Part shown: positions 35,150-43,883 of the stretch, piece after piece
Numbering within the stretch: the stretch's first letter is position 1
How the letters are laid out: each line of letters opens with the position of its first letter
NCBI GenBank assembly: GCA_038225855.1
Contig: JBBRQU010000004.1
Location: 1-64,000, forward strand
Origin: CAHJXF01 sp038225855
GTDB lineage: Bacteria; Pseudomonadota; Gammaproteobacteria; Burkholderiales; Burkholderiaceae_D
Direction of reading: 5' to 3'
DNA length: 64,000 bases
Notes under the pieces: generated by a model
Database searches by the model: none
Seen by the model: the letters and a program-made list of their open reading frames with translations, nothing else
Told to the model about the DNA's origin: nothing
Position numbers and translations under genes: made by a program

Positions 35150-36516
35150 CCATGAAGGTCGCCCTCTTCGTTCATTGTTTTTTTCCGGATCATTTCTACG
35201 GAACGGAAACCTACACGCTGCAACTGGCCAAGCGGCTGCGCGAAAGCGCGGTCGATGCCTTCGTCGTCACTGCCATTTTTCCGGGCGAGAACGCTCAACC
35301 CGCTTTTGTCCGGCGCTACGAAGTCGATGGCGTGCCCGTCATTTCATTCGACAAGAACGTATTGCCCAACACGCGAATCAAGGACACCTATTATCACGAG
35401 GCCATGCGCGTGCCCTTGCGCGAGTTGCTCTCGGAGGCGCGCCCGGACCTAATTCACGTCACGCACCTTGTCAACCACAGCGCCGTGTTGCTCGAAGTGG
35501 CCGCGGAACTCGGCATTCCGTGCGTGGCGACCTTTACAGACTTCTTCGGCTTCTGCTTCAACAACAAGCTCGAAGGCGCCGATGGCGAGCTCTGCGCAGG
35601 CCCGTCCCCTTCGCGGCGCAACTGCATGGCGTGCTATCTAAAAGCGGTCGCCGGCCAATCCGCGGTGTCCAAGCCGCTGCAGTGGGCCGCGCGTCTGGGC
35701 GCCAATCGCTGGGGCGCGCTCGCGCTGGACAAGTCGCGCAAGCTAAGCGCTTATCGTCATGGCGAGGTCGACGGCCTGGTCGAAGATTTGCGTCTGCGCC
35801 CGGACATTCTCGCTGCCTGCTACGATCATTATCAGGCGGCGATTGCGCCGACCCGCTTTCTTGAAACGGCGTATCGCAGCAACGGTTTTAAGAAGCCCAT
35901 GCTGCGTTCGTGGTTCGGTGTGGATTTCGATCGCAGTCCGAAGGCCGCGCGACCCGACGGAGCGAAGGCGATATTCGGCTTCATAGGCCAACTCGCACCT
36001 CACAAAGGCACCGACTTGCTGATCGAAGCGTTCAATCGTTTGCCTCCGGGAAGCTCCGAGCTCCACATCTACGGACCTGCCGATCAGGATCCGGTCTTCA
36101 TGGCAAGGCTCCGGGAACTGAACTCGAAATCCGATGTTCGCTTCCTGGGCACATTCGCGCCCGAGCGCACGCGCGCCATACTCGACACGCTCGACGTGCT
36201 GGTCATTCCGTCGCGCTGGTACGAAAACAGTCCGCTGGTGCTGCTCAATGCATTGGCAAGCCACACACCCGTACTGGTATCGGACGTCGAAGGGATGACC
36301 GAGTTTGTCGACGAAGGCGTTAACGGATACGCCGTCGCGCGCGGCAGCATCACGGCGCTCGAATCGGGATTGCGACGGTTTATCGACGACCCGGGACTGG
36401 CGACGCGATTGGGTGAGAAGACGAGCTTCGAGCGCGACACGCGCGCGATGGTCGACGACGTCATCGGCTTGTATCGTCGGGTCTGCCCTGACCTCGTGGA
36501 GGCGCTTGCCGCATGA
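35146..36516 (+). CDS. GT4 family glycosyltransferase
   Basis: This 456-residue GT-B enzyme has the N-terminal Rossmann start ALFVHCFFPDHFYGTETY, the acceptor-side THLVNHS and TDFFGFC segments, and the donor-domain pattern GQLAPHKGTDLL and RWYENSPLVLLNA (E-x7-E type). It has a cysteine cluster near residues 145-165 (LCAG, NCMACY), which is also seen in its paralogue downstream. The ATG at 35146 overlaps the stop of the fusion gene; ATG 35152 is an equal alternative. It probably adds a sugar, perhaps rhamnose given rmlBACD, to the O-antigen. Confidence 0.82.
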   Translation: MTMKVALFVHCFFPDHFYGTETYTLQLAKRLRESAVDAFVVTAIFPGENAQPAFVRRYEVDGVPVISFDKNVLPNTRIKDTYYHEAMRVPLRELLSEARPDLIHVTHLVNHSAVLLEVAAELGIPCVATFTDFFGFCFNNKLEGADGELCAGPSPSRRNCMACYLKAVAGQSAVSKPLQWAARLGANRWGALALDKSRKLSAYRHGEVDGLVEDLRLRPDILAACYDHYQAAIAPTRFLETAYRSNGFKKPMLRSWFGVDFDRSPKAARPDGAKAIFGFIGQLAPHKGTDLLIEAFNRLPPGSSELHIYGPADQDPVFMARLRELNSKSDVRFLGTFAPERTRAILDTLDVLVIPSRWYENSPLVLLNALASHTPVLVSDVEGMTEFVDEGVNGYAVARGSITALESGLRRFIDDPGLATRLGEKTSFERDTRAMVDDVIGLYRRVCPDLVEALAA

Positions 36517-36875
36517 ATTCGATTCGGGTCTTTCACCTTCGACAATCGGAAACCGCATTGTTTCTGTTTTCTCCGCGCAGCGCGTTTCAGCTGCCGGCTT
36601 TACCAAGACGTTCAAGGAACTTTCATGAATCAAATCGACTACGCGCAGGGATGCCGTATGCCGCTGGCACAATGGATTCAATTGAACCGGATCGATGTGT
36701 TCAACGACCTCAATTGATATTTGAATCGGAAGCACTATCCGATTCTCTTGGAAATTTCGTGCTTTTTATATCGTTGACACTGCGTCGTTGCAATCAAGAA
36801 ATCAAACGTGCAAGGCAATACTGACCGTCGCATTCGACCTGTACCAGCAGGCGTCTCGCGGCATATGACCCTTCG
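36517..36875. other. 359-base AT-richer gap between two GT4 genes
   Basis: No long gene is supported. The stretch is richer in A and T than its neighbours. It contains a short frame at 36625-36717 (listed separately) and a TTGACA at 36774-36779 without a matching -10 box. A frame of 103 codons starting in the previous stop has no conserved look. It may be the scar of a lost glycosyltransferase gene or a promoter region for the next gene. Confidence 0.4.
36625..36717 (+). CDS. Hypothetical 30-residue ORF
   Basis: ATG 36625 is preceded by AAGGAA at good spacing (36614-36619) and opens 30 codons, starting MNQIDYAQGCR and ending FNDLN. I do not recognise it. It has no membrane segment and a slight hydrophilic bias. 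It may be a small peptide, a leader upstream of the next GT4 gene, or the 5' fragment of a decayed gene. Confidence 0.25.
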   Translation: MNQIDYAQGCRMPLAQWIQLNRIDVFNDLN

Positions 36876-38267
36876 ATGAAAATTCTTCTGACCGCTCACC
36901 AATTCCTGCCCAGCTACACGTCGGGCACGGAAGTGCTGACTTTCGAAGTCGCGCGTGAACTCATTCGGCTCGGCCATCATGTGAGAATTCTGACGGGGTG
37001 GCCCAACGATGAGGATGCCGCTGCGTCTTCAACGTATGATGAATTTGAATACGAAGGCATTCGCATCCATCGCGTTCATCCTCCCGGCGTCGCCGATACA
37101 ACCGTCGCGGAGCGTACTCGCGCCGAATTCGACAATCCGATGGCCGCAGCGGCCTTCACTGCGTTGACCGCCAAATGGCGTCCCGATATCGTTCATTTTT
37201 TCCATCTTCAGCGATTGTCCAGTTCCATCCCGCTACGCTGCGCGCAGGCGGCAATCGCGACCGTCTATACCGCAACCGATTTTTGGGCGATCTGTCCGCT
37301 CAACCAGTTACGCCTTCCGGATGGCAGAACTTGCGAGGGTCCGGACCGGGATTCGGCAAACTGCGTTCTACATCTGGCCGTTCAAGGCCGGCGGGTACAC
37401 CTGGCGCCGTTGTTTCGGTGGGTTCCATTGCGTCTCGTGGGGGCGGTACTGCGCATCGCGCCCATCGAGGAAAACGGTGCGTCGAAAAACATCGGAGCGG
37501 CTCGTGCTCTTCAGCACAGGCCGGATGTCATGCGACGGATGTTGAAGAGCATCGACCGTGTCATCGCGCCGACGCAATACATGGCGCAACGTCTGCGCGA
37601 ATTCGGAACGCCGGAGGAGTCCATTTCGGAACTCCACTATGGCATCGATACGACGATCTACTCGAACGTTCGACCTTTGCTCGCCGGGCCCCGACTGCGG
37701 ATCGGATTCATCGGCACGCTCAGTGAGCACAAAGGACCCCATGTCCTTCTGGAAGCGATGAAGCTCGTGCCTTCCGATATGCCCTGCGAAGTGTCTCTCT
37801 ACGGCGACGAAACCTTCTATCCGGACTATGTCGCTCAATTGAAGCTGCTGTGCGAAGGCGACGAGCGAATCGCGTTCCGGGGATCGTTTGTGCGTGATGA
37901 ATTGCCTCGCGTCATTGCCGATCTCGATGTCCTCATCATCCCATCGACCTGGAGCGAGAACACGCCGCTCGTGATTCTGGCGGCTCAATCTGCGGCCCGC
38001 CCGGTCGTCGGCTCCAATGTCGCCGGCATTTCCGAGATCGTGACCGATGGGCAAAACGGGCGCTTGTTCGAAGCGGGCGATGCAGCAGCACTCGCGACAA
38101 TCCTGCGAGAGCTTGTAGACCAGCCCGAACAATTGAGAGCGATGGCAGAGCGCGCTCGTCCGTCGAAAGATATCAGCATGTATACGGCCGAGCTCGTCGC
38201 GATCTACGAAGAGGTTCTAGCGGCGCGCGCCCGGCAGCACTTGCTGCTTCAAAAGATTTCTGCATGA
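36876..38267 (+). CDS. GT4 family glycosyltransferase
   Basis: This 463-residue GT-B enzyme is clearly related to the one at 35146: it shares the AHQFLPSYTSGTE start, the TDFWAICP segment, GTLSEHKGPHVLLEA and STWSENTPLVILAA in the donor domain. The pair looks like an old duplication. The ATG at 36876 begins directly with the first beta-strand. It is the last plus-strand gene before an inverted three-gene cassette and probably belongs to the rml-wzt operon, although the 359-base gap could carry its own promoter. Confidence 0.82.
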   Translation: MKILLTAHQFLPSYTSGTEVLTFEVARELIRLGHHVRILTGWPNDEDAAASSTYDEFEYEGIRIHRVHPPGVADTTVAERTRAEFDNPMAAAAFTALTAKWRPDIVHFFHLQRLSSSIPLRCAQAAIATVYTATDFWAICPLNQLRLPDGRTCEGPDRDSANCVLHLAVQGRRVHLAPLFRWVPLRLVGAVLRIAPIEENGASKNIGAARALQHRPDVMRRMLKSIDRVIAPTQYMAQRLREFGTPEESISELHYGIDTTIYSNVRPLLAGPRLRIGFIGTLSEHKGPHVLLEAMKLVPSDMPCEVSLYGDETFYPDYVAQLKLLCEGDERIAFRGSFVRDELPRVIADLDVLIIPSTWSENTPLVILAAQSAARPVVGSNVAGISEIVTDGQNGRLFEAGDAAALATILRELVDQPEQLRAMAERARPSKDISMYTAELVAIYEEVLAARARQHLLLQKISA

Positions 38268-38360
38268 ACGCGAGTGGGCGTTCGCTGGGCGTTACGACAT
38301 ATCCAGGAAACGTCATGCCTTGCGTTTCAACGATGCGCGAGGCTTGGTTATCGCAGAAGA

Positions 38361-39431
38361 TCAAGACGTGAGGCGACCGCCTCGCCGCTCATTTATTTCC
38401 GGCTTGAATATCAGATAGACAACACCGCCCACCACACTCCACACCGACGAGAGGGCGAAAAAGATGAGCGAAAATAAAATGGCGGTTTCAGGGCCGCCGA
38501 TTTGACTATTCGCACCCGACTTGTTGAGTGTGATAAAGCCGTAAGCCGCAAACATGAAAACAAAGATGCCTTCGCGGACGCCGTGTCCCCCGATGCTGAT
38601 CGGCAGGCTGATGACGCAGGTCGCAACAGTAAATATTTCCAGCATCTCGATGTAGCTGACTTGCATACCGATACCGCGAGCAATACACCATCCGCCGGCG
38701 GTCAACACCAGGGTCAATCCGAAGGCAGCCGCAACAGCCGAGATCGTGTCGGGCCAGGAAGTGTAGTGGGCCCGGTACCCGGTTACAAGCAACTTACCGA
38801 TATGGCGCCGAGGTACCCGGGACCACAGTGCCATGACCCATGCAGGGCTTTTGTGAAACGGCCAGAAGGCAGCAAAAATGCCGATCAGCAGCAAGACAGC
38901 GGACACGCCGATCAGGACCGAAATGACTGACCTCAGTTCAGGATGCGCCGCCATCGCCGTGTATTGCCATGGGAGCGTCGCGATTGAGGCCATTAGCAGC
39001 GCTACAAGACCGAGGATTCGATCGACCAGGATCGACAACGTGGCATTGGTTCTCTGGTTTGGCGCGTACTTCAAGACCATCAGGGTCTTGACCACGTCAC
39101 CGCCAATTGATCCAAGCATGAACGCATTGAAGAATTGCGCGATGAACGTCATGGCGGTCGCCGCCTTCAGCGAAAGCCCGATTTTTTGCACGCGCAGCAA
39201 GAACCACCAGCGCAACGCCGACATTAAGTAGGCTACCCCGAGCAGCGCGCACGCAGTCAACAGCCATACGGGTTGGGCGTGTTCGAACCGCAGCCACAGA
39301 TCGCGCCAATGGATCGTTGCGGCGAAATAACCCAAAACCAGAATCGTCACCGATGCGCGCAGCGCGGCGCTGTGCAGCAAGGTAAATCCGGGGCGTTTAA
39401 ATAACTGATGATTCAGGCGAATAACGTTCAT
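38361..39431 (-). CDS. Flippase-like integral membrane protein (YbhN/LPG-synthase TM family)
   Basis: This 356-residue protein has about eight hydrophobic helices and the family patterns GGDVVKTLMVLKY, LVDRILGLVAL and SIGGHGVREG. This lysylphosphatidylglycerol-synthase membrane domain is found in proteins proposed to flip polyprenyl-linked or lipid-linked sugars. It is the last gene of a minus-strand cassette with a GT2-methyltransferase and a GT-C-like protein, which suggests a role in moving a lipid-linked sugar to the periplasm. No catalytic domain is attached. Confidence 0.78.
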   Translation of the reverse strand: MNVIRLNHQLFKRPGFTLLHSAALRASVTILVLGYFAATIHWRDLWLRFEHAQPVWLLTACALLGVAYLMSALRWWFLLRVQKIGLSLKAATAMTFIAQFFNAFMLGSIGGDVVKTLMVLKYAPNQRTNATLSILVDRILGLVALLMASIATLPWQYTAMAAHPELRSVISVLIGVSAVLLLIGIFAAFWPFHKSPAWVMALWSRVPRRHIGKLLVTGYRAHYTSWPDTISAVAAAFGLTLVLTAGGWCIARGIGMQVSYIEMLEIFTVATCVISLPISIGGHGVREGIFVFMFAAYGFITLNKSGANSQIGGPETAILFSLIFFALSSVWSVVGGVVYLIFKPEINERRGGRLTS

Positions 39432-39459
39432 CCCAATAAAAGTATTTAGTCGGACCCGC

Positions 39460-41031
39460 CTACTTTATTGCGCGCGCCTTTGGCCGTGCCGCGTATAGCA
39501 ACTGATAACCAAACATTCCCGGCATCAGCGCTGTAAACCCGGCGAGAACGGAATTGGCAGCCTTCATCAACGGGTTTTCCGGTGAGGCACCGAGCACCAA
39601 CTCGATGGGCATCACTGTCGCTTTTTCGTCAAGAATGTCGTAACCGCATGCCTCTATGAACCGCCGAGCGCTGGCTCGCGTAAAAAAACGCAAATGCGTG
39701 CGATCCAGAATGCCTCTCTCCGCGTACTCGAATCTCCCCCATAGAAGAGAAAGTCGAACAGTGATGTTCGCCACGTTCGGGACCGAAATCAGCACCTGCC
39801 CCGCATCGTCGAGAAGACGTGTGCATTCGCGAAGTATGTTTTCGGGCTTGCGGACATGCTCGAGAATGTCTTGCAGCAGAATCCGGTCGAAGCGATGCGA
39901 TTGCAAGCGCTCCATCAAGGCAGAAGAAAAACCCTCATCAAGGTTGGCCTGAATGTAGTCCAACATCACTCCGGCGTTCTTCGATGTCGGTATTACATCT
40001 ATTCCAACGACGCTGTTGTCTGCCTGTACGACCTCGCTCGAGAAAAATCCTTCCCCGCAACCCACATCAAGGACTCGCTTTCTCGTTCCAATCCAGCCCT
40101 TGAAGTATTCGTAACTCGAGTGTCGGCTCTCCTTGACCGGATAGTGCACAAAATATTCCTTGTATTCCGGATAGACCGCGATCGATTTTTTCGTTCGTCG
40201 GTAACGCAATACGGAGAGAAATACGTCCTGCGCGTAGCGCAAACCATCGACGTAACAAATCTCATCGCCGTAATACGTCGGAATCGGCACCTCGACGATC
40301 TTGAAGCCCTGATGATGGAGCTTGATGATGATCTGTGTATCGAAATGGAAGACATCGGTCATGTCCGAGAAATCGATATGCTTGAGAGCATGCAGACTGT
40401 AGGCGCGATATCCGCTGTGAAACTCGGTAAGAGTCAGGCCCAGAGCCTTGTTCTCGAAATACGTGAGAATTTTATTGCCGACCAATTTGTAAAGCGGCAT
40501 CCCACCCTTCAACGGACCGCCGTAGGTGGTCATCATCCGGGATCCGAAAACCGCGTGCGCTTCTCCTGAAACAAGAGGTGCGTACATACTCGCTAAAATT
40601 TCGGGGGCATATTGTCCATCCCCATGCAGCAAAACAACAATATCAAAACCCTTTTCGGCAAAATACTTGTATCCGGCCTTCTGGTTACCGCCGTATCCGA
40701 GATTCTTGTCGTTCTTGATGACCGTGAGTTTCTCCAAGCCGGCAAGGTGTTTCAGACCGTACGCCAGCTCATACGTGTGATCGCGGCTGGCATCATCAAA
40801 AACCACGACCTCCTCGACATGGGCCCATACGTCTGCCGGAATCCTTTGCAGAACCTTCGCGATGGTCGACACGGCGTTGTACGCCACAATCAATATTCCG
40901 ACGCGTTTCCCTCGCGTATCGGCGTTCACACCATTAGCATCAGCAGATTGGGAGGACGGTTGCGCGAGGGGTGACGCCGCCATTGCTGCAGGTGAATTGA
41001 ACGTCGTCGCGTGAGAGCGGTTTTCAGACAA
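39460..41031 (-). CDS. GT2 glycosyltransferase-methyltransferase fusion
   Basis: This 523-residue protein has an N-terminal GT2 domain (about 40-290) resembling dolichol-phosphate mannosyltransferases (GILIVAYN, VVFDDASRD, HGDGQYAPE), then a class I methyltransferase (motif I VLDVGCGEG, 320-328; QDILEHVRKP). The start is most likely TTG 41031, which has AGGAGG eight bases upstream on the minus strand; GTG 41064 and ATG 40983 are alternatives. Dolichol-phosphate-like GT2 enzymes load single sugars onto polyprenyl phosphate, so this one may make a methylated lipid-linked sugar for the neighbouring flippase-like and GT-C-like proteins. Confidence 0.8.
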   Translation of the reverse strand: MSENRSHATTFNSPAAMAASPLAQPSSQSADANGVNADTRGKRVGILIVAYNAVSTIAKVLQRIPADVWAHVEEVVVFDDASRDHTYELAYGLKHLAGLEKLTVIKNDKNLGYGGNQKAGYKYFAEKGFDIVVLLHGDGQYAPEILASMYAPLVSGEAHAVFGSRMMTTYGGPLKGGMPLYKLVGNKILTYFENKALGLTLTEFHSGYRAYSLHALKHIDFSDMTDVFHFDTQIIIKLHHQGFKIVEVPIPTYYGDEICYVDGLRYAQDVFLSVLRYRRTKKSIAVYPEYKEYFVHYPVKESRHSSYEYFKGWIGTRKRVLDVGCGEGFFSSEVVQADNSVVGIDVIPTSKNAGVMLDYIQANLDEGFSSALMERLQSHRFDRILLQDILEHVRKPENILRECTRLLDDAGQVLISVPNVANITVRLSLLWGRFEYAERGILDRTHLRFFTRASARRFIEACGYDILDEKATVMPIELVLGASPENPLMKAANSVLAGFTALMPGMFGYQLLYAARPKARAIK

Positions 41032-41167
41032 GATGATGCCCTCCTGTGCATGCGTTTGACTCACGAATTCGATACGTGAAGCAGTCTTCTTCGTGGCTGA
41101 GATGGATCAAGACAACGACTACCTGTGACAAATCAGCAACCCCGCTGCTGTCGGTCGTCCCTACTAC

Positions 41168-43381
41168 TCATCGAAGGCCCGCACCGGGTAGAGTCAGCAG
41201 GACGCGCTTCCCACCCCAATCTCGCTCGCCCTTGTCTGCAGGTAGAACCGTCTGGCCTCGATAGATTCCGATGGCAATCTTTGCAGTGGATTTTGGTGGA
41301 ACAAATTTGATATGCACGTACGAATAAGGTTTTCCCGGCGGAGACGCGTCTATCGTCTCCAAGGCGAGATCGCGGTTGCCGACGGCCTCACCGGTCGCGT
41401 CGATCAAGTGCACGAGGACTGCCCAGTTGTCGTCGTTCAGTTTCGTGGTAGGCCGCAACCACATTCTCAGCTCCGTCGTGTTGTCAGGGAGTTGCACTAT
41501 CGTCGCGGCGCGCACCTCGAACTTATCGGCAAAATCGACGCTCTCGATTTGCGCGGGCGTATGTACAAGAGCCTCTTCAACCTGTTCTTCGGACCACCAT
41601 TTTCGCGTATTTCCCGCCAGAAATAGGTCGCGCCATTGATGGGACTGGACCAGCTTTTCGAGGGAATCACGCAGCTTCGTTCGGTCAACGACGCGTAAAA
41701 GGGTCGAATTCGCTTGGGCCGAGGCAATTTCGACGCCGTCGTCGGTTTTCAAGCCGTTCGCCCAGTCGAGAAATACCGCCTGCTCTTGCGAGAAATCTGT
41801 GACCGAAGTAGGCATCGTACCTGACGTCGCCTGCGGTTCCCTGGGATCAAACAAGATGTAGTCCGACGTAACGATTTCGTCCACGCGGAACGTTGAAGGC
41901 CGCTGCCAGTCGATGGGTCGTCTCACGAAGAAGCGGGGTTTGCTGGCTTTGAGTGAGTAGAGGCCGAATGTCGATTCAAACATTGCGTCGCCAACGCTTT
42001 GCGTCATGGAGTACACGGGTACTGAATCGACGTTCGCGGCTGCATGAGCGAGCACGAACTGAGCCTGCGGTATGCTCGGAGGCCGTGTACCCGACATGAC
42101 GTTGACGCCGCTGGCGAGCTGCCAAGCCAACGAGGGACTTGGTAGAGCCAACAGCAAAGTCGTGTTTGCCACCGAGCCCACCATAAGGAGGGAAACCACC
42201 CATCGTATGGGTCTTGCAGAACGCGCAAGGCTCTCGATGAAAGGGCAGATGGCACAAATGAGCGCGACGAAAAGAAATGGAGCGAAATAACGTATCTGGG
42301 TTTGTCCACCCGAAGCGACCAGCCAAAACCACGCGCCAATTATCAAAATCACGGCCGCCAGAACGACGAGGATGTCGTCCAGTGCCCACCGCTCGGCAGA
42401 ACGGCCACGTTCTTTGAGTCGGCTATATATCCATAGCAGGGACAAGCCGACCGTCCAAACCGGAATGAAGGGTCCCAGTCCGCTATGAAGCAGCGCGAGC
42501 AAGGCAGATAGGTCTATTTTGAGTTCGGCACGCATGACGTCAATCGCCGCGTTCCCGTACATCATGTTCACCGGTCCGAGATAGAGAGAATGGGTCGCAA
42601 GGCGTACAGCCCATCCCAGAAAGAGCGCTTGAACGAGGACCAAGGCGACGAAGCGTCTTAGTACCTGCCGGCGAACCTGTTTAATCGGCCACGCTTTCTT
42701 GAGGTTCCAGAGCCATCCCAGTGCGACGATCGAGCCGGACACCGCAGCGATAAGCGCACCCGTTGGCTTCACGAAGATCATTACGACCCCGATCAGCGTT
42801 GAAACGATGCCCCATCCGACGGACTGACGAGAGATGCTGCGCAACCCGCACGCGGTTGCGAGCGCAGCGAGTCCGGTAAGAAAGCTATCGACCAATCCCC
42901 AATGCGAGATTACCGGAGGACCGCCCGTATATGGCTCGAAGTAGTAAAACAGCGACACCGTCGGAAGAAAGACTGCTGTGAGAGCGGCAAGTCGCAGGTA
43001 TCGGCTGGAACTACCCGGACGCCATGCAGCGATCAACACAGACAGGAACACCAAGGCGATCGGAAAAAACACGGAGCGAAAGTAGAAGCCTCGAAAATCC
43101 GGATCGAAGCCGAACGGATAGGACATCAGTACAGTCCCCGGCGGCCGAAAACTCGGTTCGACGTTCAACAGATTTGTGATGTGCCCGCTGAGCAAATCAG
43201 CCCAGACAAATTTCGCTTTGAAGTAATAAGTGAAAGCGTCGTATATCGGCGGCTGCGTGGACTCACGCGCATGGACCCAAATCAACCACGCCGTGAAGAG
43301 CACCCATGCCGTGCCCAAAGACATGAGGAAATAATGAGAACGAAGAAAGTTCTTTGCCGGCGTTGGAAAGCGATTTGTCAT
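41168..43381 (-). CDS. Multi-spanning GT-C/GT39-like membrane glycosyltransferase
   Basis: This 737-residue protein has about ten membrane helices in residues 20-430 and a C-terminal, probably periplasmic, beta-rich domain (about 440-737). The first periplasmic loop has an acidic PIYDAFTYY motif, as in GT-C enzymes that take polyprenyl-phosphate sugars. The family cannot be named with certainty; a Wzy-type polymerase is the main alternative. Codon use and base composition are more AT-rich than in the flanking genes, suggesting transfer. ATG 43381 is the start. The 5' region contains a hairpin (43406-43425). Confidence 0.65.
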   Translation of the reverse strand: MTNRFPTPAKNFLRSHYFLMSLGTAWVLFTAWLIWVHARESTQPPIYDAFTYYFKAKFVWADLLSGHITNLLNVEPSFRPPGTVLMSYPFGFDPDFRGFYFRSVFFPIALVFLSVLIAAWRPGSSSRYLRLAALTAVFLPTVSLFYYFEPYTGGPPVISHWGLVDSFLTGLAALATACGLRSISRQSVGWGIVSTLIGVVMIFVKPTGALIAAVSGSIVALGWLWNLKKAWPIKQVRRQVLRRFVALVLVQALFLGWAVRLATHSLYLGPVNMMYGNAAIDVMRAELKIDLSALLALLHSGLGPFIPVWTVGLSLLWIYSRLKERGRSAERWALDDILVVLAAVILIIGAWFWLVASGGQTQIRYFAPFLFVALICAICPFIESLARSARPIRWVVSLLMVGSVANTTLLLALPSPSLAWQLASGVNVMSGTRPPSIPQAQFVLAHAAANVDSVPVYSMTQSVGDAMFESTFGLYSLKASKPRFFVRRPIDWQRPSTFRVDEIVTSDYILFDPREPQATSGTMPTSVTDFSQEQAVFLDWANGLKTDDGVEIASAQANSTLLRVVDRTKLRDSLEKLVQSHQWRDLFLAGNTRKWWSEEQVEEALVHTPAQIESVDFADKFEVRAATIVQLPDNTTELRMWLRPTTKLNDDNWAVLVHLIDATGEAVGNRDLALETIDASPPGKPYSYVHIKFVPPKSTAKIAIGIYRGQTVLPADKGERDWGGKRVLLTLPGAGLR

Positions 43382-43883
43382 AGTTAAGAACTAATTGGTA
43401 ACCAACTACCGCAAACGCGCGGTAGCAGTTAACGTAAATGTGGTCAATGCGCGAATTGGTCGCAAAGACGATCACGATCCGATCGCTTTCCAAGACCGCG
43501 ATGGTTGTATATCCGCCTTCAATGGGTCGACCCCTCGATCTGTCGTTTCGACGACAGATGCCGCCGCTGACTTGTCGGCAGCCGCTACCGGTGATCAACG
43601 AAACCAGCTTCCCACCAGGGTCCTGAGTCCGGGACGTGATCAGCGCCCAATGTTGTGTCTAGACTTGGACGACGAGTCGACGACAACAGTGTGAGCGTTC
43701 GCCCCATCGGCATGGAAATGCACGGCCGTGCGGGACTCACCTGCAAGCAACTTATCAAGAATTCACTGTCATAGCAGCGAATGTGAAACCAAAATGATAG
43801 AGTATATGTAGCGGTGCAACCTCCGTCAAACGCACCTTGTGCCAGCGCGCCCGGCTAGAGCGGCGGCTTGAAAAACTCACTGC
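43382..43883. other. 502-base non-coding divergent region
   Basis: This region lies between the inverted cassette and the epimerase gene. No recognised gene is seen; frames of 60-110 codons on both strands lack start sites or known motifs. A hairpin CTACCGC-AAACGC-GCGGTAG (43406-43425) lies in the leader of the minus-strand gene. TATATG at 43803-43808 could be a -10 box for the rightward genes, without a clear -35. It may hold two divergent promoters and the junction of a horizontally acquired cassette. Confidence 0.4.

Noticed and set aside
36774..36779. TTGACA as a promoter of the GT4 gene at 36876
   Set aside because: No -10 hexamer occurs at 16-18 bases, so it is kept only as a note in the gap entry.
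43263..43598. 111-codon minus-strand frame at the 5' side of the GT-C-like gene
   Set aside because: It overlaps the start of a better-supported gene in another frame and shows no known motif or ribosome site.
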